A stretch of 16,428 bases of DNA, taken from positions 1 to 16,428 of the forward strand of contig JANTGL010000026.1 in the NCBI GenBank assembly GCA_024762915.1, in the 5' to 3' direction. Numbering within the stretch: the stretch's first letter is position 1; every line of letters starts with the position of its first letter. Source of the DNA: Bacteroidales bacterium. GTDB taxonomy: Bacteria; Bacteroidota; Bacteroidia; Bacteroidales; JAADGE01. The notes below the pieces were generated by a model. It did no database searches and was not told the DNA's origin. It saw nothing but the letters and a program-made list of their open reading frames with translations. The translations under genes and the position numbers were made by a program. This document shows positions 7,116 to 12,915 of this stretch, piece after piece.

Positions 7116-7916
7116 ATGAAAAAGCACATACAAATATTAATTAACACACTTTTTATAAGTGTGTTTTTATTTTCTTTTTTGAGTTGTAACGATACCCAGG
7201 AAGGGAATACAAATAATTATTTGACAAATAAACTTGATTCTTTCGTAAAAGCAGAGAACAAGTTAATTGCTGAAGATAATAATTTAAAAGATACGGCTGT
7301 CAAAGATGAAACGGAAGAATTAAATTCCGAACTGCAAACGGGAAATAATTATAATAGCGATTATAAATTAAAGGGGAAACCCGATACGATCGTGATTGAG
7401 TTTGATGCAAATAATAAATTGTTGATTCCCGGGATCTTACCGAGTGTTTATGCAGAAGAAAATCCGACTTCTGATATGTTTGTGAGCTATTCTTTCCTGC
7501 TTAAACATGATACAATTTTTTTTCCCTTGAGTGAAAGTGTCGGAATTGAAGGGAATGAATTATTATTTGACACAAATAAAGATTTTGAAACAGTTAGTGT
7601 ATTATGCGATGCACAAGCCGGAATATTTTTTAATGAAGACGGTTCCGGCGGTATGCGGGAAGAATTTAAAGGAGAAAAATTTGATAATTATCCCGCAAAA
7701 CAAACTGAAGAATATACTTATGAAGTTCCAAAATTTGAAGGAGTTGAGGATGCATTTACGGAAGATATTATTGCAAAAGCAGATGCAAAAGTTAAATCAA
7801 ACGAATTGTTAAGTTATGATTTTAAGATTTCTGAAGTTACGATAGAAATTCAATATATTTTAAAAGGGAAAAAATACAAAAAAACACTTGTTTTTAATTA
7901 TGAATACGGAGATTGA
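7116..7916 (+). CDS. Lipoprotein of unknown function, tandem paralogue 1
   Basis: 266 residues; family not recognised. MKKHIQ begins a signal peptide that ends in a textbook lipobox FLSC (Cys24), so the mature protein starts CNDTQ and is membrane-anchored. Residues 25-80 are low-complexity and rich in Asn, Glu and Lys, likely a flexible tether. A folded part begins at about 83 with YKLKGKPDTIVIEFDANN and KLLIPG, and ends with beta-strand-like EIQYILKGKKYKKTLVF and the terminus YEYGD. An AGIFFNEDGSGG turn lies near 168-179. The protein is about the same length as its neighbour at 8013 and shares the signal peptide, the 83-106 block and the C-terminus with it almost exactly, while the rest is strongly diverged. 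Its location implies an envelope role; nothing in the sequence shows an enzyme active site. The start is supported by the signal peptide and the promoter 28 nt upstream. Confidence 0.75.
   Translation: MKKHIQILINTLFISVFLFSFLSCNDTQEGNTNNYLTNKLDSFVKAENKLIAEDNNLKDTAVKDETEELNSELQTGNNYNSDYKLKGKPDTIVIEFDANNKLLIPGILPSVYAEENPTSDMFVSYSFLLKHDTIFFPLSESVGIEGNELLFDTNKDFETVSVLCDAQAGIFFNEDGSGGMREEFKGEKFDNYPAKQTEEYTYEVPKFEGVEDAFTEDIIAKADAKVKSNELLSYDFKISEVTIEIQYILKGKKYKKTLVFNYEYGD
7143..7170 (+). other. Terminator-like hairpin inside signal-peptide codons (copy 1)
   Basis: AACACACTT (7143-7151) and AAGTGTGTT (7157-7165) form a perfect 9-bp stem with a 5-nt loop, followed by a T-rich tract to about 7180. It covers codons 10-17, soon after the start codon. 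An identical structure lies at 8040-8062. It could attenuate transcription or slow translation, or it may simply reflect the codons of a conserved signal peptide. Confidence 0.45.
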
Positions 7917-7954
7917 AAAGAAAAAAAATAAAGGTTTTGCTTTAGTTTTTTATC

Positions 7955-7985
7955 TTGACTTTCTCATCTAAATGTTGTAATTTTA
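7955..7985 (+). promoter_or_regulatory. Promoter of the second paralogous lipoprotein gene
   Basis: TTG (7955-7957), a 20-nt spacer and TAATTTTA (7978-7985). Spacing and context are the same as for the first paralogue, so each gene of the pair seems to be transcribed separately. Confidence 0.6.
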
Positions 7986-8012
7986 AATTTCTTAATCTTT
8001 ATAATTTATATT

Positions 8013-8810
8013 ATGAAAAAGCACATACAAATATTGATTAACACACTTTTTATAAGTGTGTTTTTATTTTCTTTCTTGAGTTGCAACGATACACAAGGAA
8101 AAGAGAAAAATACGGATGAATTTATGATTGAATCAGACTCTGTTTCAAAAGCAATAAATGAAAAAATTGCCGAAAATAATTTTATGGATACGGTCGTAAA
8201 AGATGAAGAAAAAAACGAAGAAGACATTAAAGAAACTGTTTCGAATGATGATTATAAATTAAAAGGGAAACCCGATACGATTGTGATTGAGTTTGATGCA
8301 AATAATAAATTGTTAATTCCCGGAATGTTACCGAATGAACATGAAGAAGAAAATCCGACTACTGCTATGTTTGTATCTTCTTCTTTATTGCAAAAACATG
8401 ATTCAATTTTTTTTACTTTAAATGATATTTATGCAATTGACGGGAATATTGAGGGTAATGAATTATTTTTTGAAACCGACAAAAACTTTAAATTAATCAA
8501 TATAAATTGTAATGCTTTTGCAGGTATTTTTTTTAGTGAAGACGGTACTTGGCAAGAATTCGGAAATTATGAATACGGAAAAGAACCTTTAAAACAAGTT
8601 GATGAGAAAATATATGAAGTCCCGACATTTGAGGGCATTGCAGAAGTTGTTCCGAATAAGATAATAGAGAAAGCCGATAAAAAAACAAATGAGAATGATT
8701 TGTTGAGTTATGACATTTATATTTCAAAAGTACTTATTGAAATTCAATATTCAATCAACGGAAAGAAATTTAAAAAAACACTTGTTTTTGATTATGAATA
8801 CGGTGATTGA
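8013..8810 (+). CDS. Lipoprotein of unknown function, tandem paralogue 2
   Basis: 265 residues; family not recognised. The first 28 residues, including lipobox FLSC and Cys24, are identical to those of the upstream paralogue. The tether (29-79) is acidic and Lys-rich and barely alignable with it. The block 81-104 (YKLKGKPDTIVIEFDANN, KLLIPG) is again identical, with only four synonymous base differences in 72. Later parts share short matches: EENPT, HDxIFF, IEGNEL, AGIFF with an EDG turn, YEVPxFEG, the IEIQY strand and the end KKTLVFxYEYGD. Conserved blocks and the same length point to the same fold and membrane anchoring, perhaps with a different partner or ligand contacted through the diverged parts. 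The gene ends 12 bp from the convergent transporter gene with no terminator visible between them. Confidence 0.75.
   Translation: MKKHIQILINTLFISVFLFSFLSCNDTQGKEKNTDEFMIESDSVSKAINEKIAENNFMDTVVKDEEKNEEDIKETVSNDDYKLKGKPDTIVIEFDANNKLLIPGMLPNEHEEENPTTAMFVSSSLLQKHDSIFFTLNDIYAIDGNIEGNELFFETDKNFKLININCNAFAGIFFSEDGTWQEFGNYEYGKEPLKQVDEKIYEVPTFEGIAEVVPNKIIEKADKKTNENDLLSYDIYISKVLIEIQYSINGKKFKKTLVFDYEYGD
8040..8067 (+). other. Terminator-like hairpin inside signal-peptide codons (copy 2)
   Basis: AACACACTT (8040-8048) and AAGTGTGTT (8054-8062) with the same 5-nt loop and following T-rich tract as in the first paralogue. The stem, loop and flanking bases are unchanged between the copies, although synonymous changes exist just outside. 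Confidence 0.45.
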
Positions 8811-8822
8811 CGTTTTATATTG

Positions 8823-10166
8823 TTAAAAGACCAGTAATCCGATTGTGAAAATTACAAATCCTGCGAGCATTAATAATAATGTATAAGGAAAAATTTGTTT
8901 GGCTTTTAATCCGGTAATTGCCAAAAGCGGTAATGCCCAAAAGGGTTGCAACATATTTGTAAGTTCATCGCCGTATGCCAATGCCATTACACTTTTTGAA
9001 ACAGGAACGCCGAGTTGCTTGGCTGCTTCCGTAATAACAGGACCTTGAACGGCCCATTGACCGCCGCCGCTCGGAACAAAAATGTTTACAAGACCACCGC
9101 TGATTAGTGTATAAACGGAAAATGTATTTTGATTTGAAACAGAAACAAAAAAATCGGTTAAGACTTCGGTTAATCCGGAATATTTCATGACACCCATAAT
9201 TCCGGCATAAAGCGGAAATTGAATTAATATACCGGATGCTCCCTTCACGGCTTCGGTAACGGCTTTTGTAAATGAAAAAATGGTTCCGTGAAACAACAAT
9301 GCCAAACCGAATAATATAAAATTGATGTAATTTAAATTCAGAACGCTGATGTTTCCTGCTTGAATTGATTTGTAAATTCCGGCAATTAATATCGGAATTG
9401 AAAGAAAAAAGGCAAATATTCTTGAGAAATCAAGCTTTTCGGCACCTTTAACGGTTTTTTTATCAGATGTTTTTATTTGTATTTTGTGTGTTAGTTTTAC
9501 GTTTTTAGCTTTGGCTTTTTTCCCGATGAGGTACATTAATATCGGTAAAATAACAATTAAAGTTATGCTGATTACAATATTCATTTGAGAAAAAACGGTT
9601 TCTGATAAAGAAATAACACCGATTTTATCGACAAGAAAATGGCTTTGTTCTGCGACTTTCAACGGTGCCGAACCGGATAAACCGCCGTGCCAAACCATTA
9701 AACCCGAATATCCGGCGGCACCAATCAAGGGATAATTTAATTTGTATCCTTTTTCAGCGGCAAATTCGCCTGTTTTTCTTGCCAAAACAGCACCGAAAAT
9801 CAGACCCAGACCCCAATTAAAGAAACTGACAAGAACGGTAAAAAAAGTTACCGTAAAGGCAGCCGCAGCCGTATTTGTTCCGCTTTGTGAAAAAATACGA
9901 ATAAGTCTGTCAATCGGTTTTGTTAAAGCCAATGTGTGCCCCAGAACCAGCATCAACATCATTTGCATTCCGAATTTTAATAAATCCCAAAAACCGGATT
10001 CCCAAAAATCCAAAAGTTTAAAAACAGGTGTTTCGGAAGCGTTCCTTATCGGTGTCATAAAATAGGCCGCAATAAAACTGATTAGGGTAAGAATAATTGC
10101 AATACTGAAAGGAGAGGGGAGTATTTTTGTAAGAAAGCGTAATGTTTTTTTTGAAAAAGACATCAT
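8823..10166 (-). CDS. Short-chain fatty acid transporter, AtoE family
   Basis: 447 residues, about the family's length (TIGR00366, E. coli AtoE about 440), with roughly ten to twelve hydrophobic segments across the inner membrane. Diagnostic are VNIFVPSGGGQWAVQGP followed by GDELTNMLQPFWALPLLAITG near the C-terminus, the conserved core of AtoE carriers, and SFFNWGLGLIFGA plus HGGLSGSAPLKVAE in the first half. These proteins are thought to carry acetoacetate, butyrate or similar short-chain acids. A soluble loop of about 40 residues (KKAKAKNVKL ... KKTVKGAEKL) splits the two halves. Two adjacent ATG codons (10166 and 10163) are both possible starts. It follows the hybrid kinase gene by 7 nt, so the two are almost surely one transcript. 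The carried acid is not readable from sequence, and no thiolase or CoA-transferase gene is adjacent in the window. Confidence 0.9.
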   Translation of the reverse strand: MMSFSKKTLRFLTKILPSPFSIAIILTLISFIAAYFMTPIRNASETPVFKLLDFWESGFWDLLKFGMQMMLMLVLGHTLALTKPIDRLIRIFSQSGTNTAAAAFTVTFFTVLVSFFNWGLGLIFGAVLARKTGEFAAEKGYKLNYPLIGAAGYSGLMVWHGGLSGSAPLKVAEQSHFLVDKIGVISLSETVFSQMNIVISITLIVILPILMYLIGKKAKAKNVKLTHKIQIKTSDKKTVKGAEKLDFSRIFAFFLSIPILIAGIYKSIQAGNISVLNLNYINFILFGLALLFHGTIFSFTKAVTEAVKGASGILIQFPLYAGIMGVMKYSGLTEVLTDFFVSVSNQNTFSVYTLISGGLVNIFVPSGGGQWAVQGPVITEAAKQLGVPVSKSVMALAYGDELTNMLQPFWALPLLAITGLKAKQIFPYTLLLMLAGFVIFTIGLLVF

Positions 10167-10173
10167 ATACGGA

Positions 10174-12645
10174 TTATTCTTGAATATATTTCCCCAAAAT
10201 AGTTACCAATTCATCTTTTTTTATCGGTTTTGTAATGTAGCCGTCGCAACCGGCATTAAAACTGATTTGTTTTTCATTTTCAAAAGCATATGCAGATTGA
10301 GCAATAATCGGCAAATCGGGAAACATTTTTTTAATTTCGGAAGTTGCAAAATTACCGTCTTTTCCGGGAAGTTGGATATCCATAAGAATTAAATCAAAAT
10401 CAATATCTTTAACAATTTCAATGGCTTTAACAGCTGTATTTACATGATGAATATCCGGTTTGAATTCGTCAAGAATTTCGACAAAATAGGCAAAATTTAC
10501 AGGGTCGTCTTCCACAATTAAAAGTTTTTTTCCTTCAAGATTTAAATCGGTATTAACCGGGGAATTTTGTTTATAATCTTTAGCTTTTTTATAAGGAATC
10601 GAAAAATAAAATTCAGATCCTTTGTTAAGTTCGGATATAACCCAAATTTTACCGCCGAGCAATTGTGTGCATGCTTTTGAAATAGAAAGACCCAGTCCGG
10701 TTCCGCCGTATAATTTTTCGGTATTTTCAGAGGCTTGACTGAATCGTTCAAAAATATCTGAAAGTTTATCTTTCGATATGCCAATTCCGGTATCTTTCAC
10801 AAAAAATACAATTTGTGTTTGTTCTATTTTGTAACCAAACTCAATTGTTCCTTCTTCAGTAAATTTCACTGCATTGTTAATCAAATTTGAAAGAATTTGT
10901 TTTAATCTTGTTTCATCAGAAAAAATTACTGTTTCTTTTTTTGTTTTAGGAATATTTAGGATTAATTCAACATGATGTTTTTGCTTTCCGGTTTTATAAG
11001 AATAAAAAAAAGTATATTGTTCTTTCAATAAATCAGTAATATTTACAGGTGCTTTAAGTATTTTGAATTCGCCTGCATCCAGTTTGGAAATATCAATAAT
11101 ATCATTAATAATATTAAGTAAGTGATTTCCGCTGTTGACAATTATTTTAATATATTCTTTTTTCTTTTCTTCGGAAATATTCGGATTTGCCAGTAATTGC
11201 GTAAATCCTAAAATACCGTTCATGGGTGTCCTTATTTCATGCGACATATTGGATAAAAAGGCAGATTTCAAGCGATTACTTTCTTCGGCTTTTTCTTTTG
11301 CAATAAGAAGTTCTTCATTCAGTCCCTTAAGTTTTCTTCCGGATTCCAGTAACTCTTCGTTCAGCGCCGCATATTCTTCATTTTGTGCTTCAATTTCATT
11401 GTTTTTTGCTAATAATTTTTCTTCTGCTTTAATTCTGTCCGTAATATCAACACTTAGCGTTAAAATAAATTCAACTTTGCCTTTGGCATTTTTAATCGGT
11501 TGCCCGGTACGTATTACGGTTACTTCAGAGCCGTCTTTTTTAAGCATTTTAATTTCGGCTGTCTGTATTTTTCCCTGAAGTAACAGAGGAAACTTTTCCT
11601 TAAACTGAAGCAAATCTTCCGGATGAATAATTTCGGATAAATGTTTGCCTGTGAGTTCTTCTTTCGTATAATTTAGTATCTTGGCCGTTCCGGGGCTGAT
11701 GTCCGTAATAACCCCTTTAGTATCAATAATTTCACCTCCGTATGGAAGCAATTCAAATAATAATCGGTATTTCTCCTCACTTTTTTTTATTTTTTCTTCC
11801 GCTTTTAATCTTTCACTGATATCTCTTGAAACAGTATGTACATATTTTTGATTTCCGATTTTGATTATTTTCGCCGAAATTTCGGCAGGAAATATGGATC
11901 CGTCTTTTTTTATGTGTGCAGATTTAAATGATACTCTTTTCCCTTGTATTAATTTTACGGAAAATTTAAAATATTCCGATTTGTTTTTACCGATAAAAAT
12001 TTCGGATACTTTTTTCCCTTTTAATTCTTCTATTTTGTAGTTGAGTGCTGATAATGCCGCAATATTAGCATCGTTTACCGTTGGTTGATTTTTTTTATTA
12101 AGTTTAAAAAGAATCATAAAATCGGCAGCATTATTAAAAATTTCTTTGAAACGTTCTTCACTTTCAATCAAGGATTTTTGAAGGATATCTTCTTTTGATA
12201 AATCCTTCATTATACAAATCAAACTTCCGTCAGAAAGTTTTTTGGATGTCATTTCAATTAAAATAGTTTCTCCGTTTTTTTTAGTTATATGTCTTTTATT
12301 TTTAATCGATTCTCCTTCAAGCACTAAATCAAATCTTAATGGTTGTTGTTTAAGGATTTTAGATTTAAATAAGTTTGATATATTCATTCCCAATAGCTCA
12401 TCCTCGGAATAACCTGTAAGTTTTGAAGCGTATTCATTGGTTAAAATAAAATCTCCTTTTTTATTTCCTTTAAAAACGGCATCTGTTTCTTCATTAATAA
12501 GAAGTTCGTAATCGTCTTGGCTTAAATCTTTTACGGGGCTGAAAAATTTTGTATGTAACTGTTTTTTCAGGGCACTATTTTTTTGCGATAATTTTTCAAT
12601 TTCGGCAATAAGTTCTTTTTTTGATTTATTTGAAAAAAATTTCAT
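10174..12645 (-). CDS. Cytoplasmic hybrid histidine kinase with three PAS domains and a receiver
   Basis: 823 residues with no signal peptide or membrane segment, so a soluble sensor. A short N-terminal coiled coil (8-32) precedes PAS1 (about 45-150), PAS2 (about 162-280) and PAS3 (about 290-405); PAS2 and PAS3 end in the linkers ISERLKAEEK and DRIKAEEK. A coiled coil rich in Glu (408-458) leads to the HisKA domain with phospho-acceptor H469 in NMSHEIRTPMNG. The ATPase domain has the N box (N587, N591), DTGIGIS (618-624) and GGTGLGLSIS (647-656). The C-terminal receiver (707-823) is complete: E712/D713/D714, phospho-acceptor D756 (LMDIQLPG), S784 and K806. The chain thus autophosphorylates and passes phosphate to its own receiver; the next partner (an Hpt protein or regulator) is not in the window. 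No DNA-binding domain is present. The AtoE gene follows 7 nt downstream. What the PAS domains sense is unknown. Confidence 0.93.
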   Translation of the reverse strand: MKFFSNKSKKELIAEIEKLSQKNSALKKQLHTKFFSPVKDLSQDDYELLINEETDAVFKGNKKGDFILTNEYASKLTGYSEDELLGMNISNLFKSKILKQQPLRFDLVLEGESIKNKRHITKKNGETILIEMTSKKLSDGSLICIMKDLSKEDILQKSLIESEERFKEIFNNAADFMILFKLNKKNQPTVNDANIAALSALNYKIEELKGKKVSEIFIGKNKSEYFKFSVKLIQGKRVSFKSAHIKKDGSIFPAEISAKIIKIGNQKYVHTVSRDISERLKAEEKIKKSEEKYRLLFELLPYGGEIIDTKGVITDISPGTAKILNYTKEELTGKHLSEIIHPEDLLQFKEKFPLLLQGKIQTAEIKMLKKDGSEVTVIRTGQPIKNAKGKVEFILTLSVDITDRIKAEEKLLAKNNEIEAQNEEYAALNEELLESGRKLKGLNEELLIAKEKAEESNRLKSAFLSNMSHEIRTPMNGILGFTQLLANPNISEEKKKEYIKIIVNSGNHLLNIINDIIDISKLDAGEFKILKAPVNITDLLKEQYTFFYSYKTGKQKHHVELILNIPKTKKETVIFSDETRLKQILSNLINNAVKFTEEGTIEFGYKIEQTQIVFFVKDTGIGISKDKLSDIFERFSQASENTEKLYGGTGLGLSISKACTQLLGGKIWVISELNKGSEFYFSIPYKKAKDYKQNSPVNTDLNLEGKKLLIVEDDPVNFAYFVEILDEFKPDIHHVNTAVKAIEIVKDIDFDLILMDIQLPGKDGNFATSEIKKMFPDLPIIAQSAYAFENEKQISFNAGCDGYITKPIKKDELVTILGKYIQE

Positions 12646-12683
12646 AACAAGAATATACAGTTCGATACAAATTTTAATTAATA

Positions 12684-12699
12684 CAAATATACAAATTTA
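12684..12699 (-). promoter_or_regulatory. -7 box(es) of the kinase-transporter operon
   Basis: On the minus strand two adjoining exact matches to TAnnTTTG are seen: TAAATTTG (12692-12699) and TATATTTG (12684-12691), 38 to 54 nt before the kinase ATG. Either could serve; the sequence does not decide. They lie downstream of the tRNA terminator, so the operon is probably transcribed independently. Confidence 0.5.
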
Positions 12700-12743
12700 T
12701 ACTTTAAAGGAAGAAAACTTTTTGTGAAGTGTTTTAAGGATAT

Positions 12744-12771
12744 AAAAAAACGCACTTTAAAAAGTGCGTTT
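12744..12771 (-). terminator. Intrinsic terminator of tRNA-Leu
   Basis: Inverted repeat AACGCACTTT (12749-12758) / AAAGTGCGTT (12761-12770), extendable to 11 bp. On the minus strand it is followed by a T-run (complement of the A-run 12744-12750). It begins 4 nt after the tRNA 3' end. Confidence 0.85.
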
Positions 12772-12774
12772 CAG

Positions 12775-12858
12775 TACCTGAGGCCGGGGTCGAACCGGCA
12801 CGACATTGCTGTCATTGGTGTTTGAGACCAACGCGTCTACCAATTCCGCCACTCAGGC
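12775..12858 (-). tRNA. tRNA-Leu (anticodon CAA)
   Basis: 84 nt, a class II tRNA. Acceptor arm GCCTGAG / CTCAGGT with discriminator A; the first pair is G1-U72 rather than the usual G-C. The D-arm reads GCGGAATTGGTAGACGC. The anticodon arm is TTGGT-CTCAAAC-ACCAA, giving anticodon CAA after T33, which reads UUG Leu codons. The long variable arm has stem GACA/TGTC with loop GCAA, and the T arm is GCCGG-TTCGACC-CCGGC. CCA is not encoded. Own promoter and terminator flank it. Confidence 0.95.
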
Positions 12859-12876
12859 ATGCGGTAATAAGGTTTG

Positions 12877-12905
12877 CAAAATTAGGGAAATGTTTTTTAT
12901 TGCAA
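12877..12905 (-). promoter_or_regulatory. Promoter of tRNA-Leu
   Basis: Reading the minus strand: TTG (12903-12905), 18-nt spacer, TAATTTTG (12877-12884), the best-formed promoter in the window. It lies in the 57-nt gap between the porZ stop and the tRNA, 18 nt before the mature 5' end. Confidence 0.75.
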
Positions 12906-12915
12906 AAATTATTTT

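Larger units (their letters stand above)
7055..7199 (+). repeat. Direct repeat, copy 1 (promoter plus signal-peptide codons)
   Basis: This stretch recurs at 7952-8096 with a constant offset of 897 bp and no indels: promoter, leader and the first 28 codons. In the coding part only 5 of 84 bases differ, all synonymous. The leader shows more changes but keeps the TTG-N20-TA spacing. It marks a tandem gene duplication. Confidence 0.8.
7952..8096 (+). repeat. Direct repeat, copy 2 (promoter plus signal-peptide codons)
   Basis: Second copy of the duplicated segment at 7055-7199, at an exact 897-bp offset. It includes the promoter, the leader and the first 28 codons of the downstream lipoprotein gene. 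Confidence 0.8.

Noticed and set aside
7531..7812. 93-codon open frame within the first lipoprotein gene
   Set aside because: It lies in another frame of a supported gene, is Lys/Leu-biased from AT-rich codons and has no counterpart in the second paralogue.
11135..11578. 147-codon open frame on the plus strand opposite the histidine kinase
   Set aside because: It is antisense to well-supported kinase domains (PAS3 to HisKA), with Ser/Phe-rich translation typical of a reverse-strand shadow.
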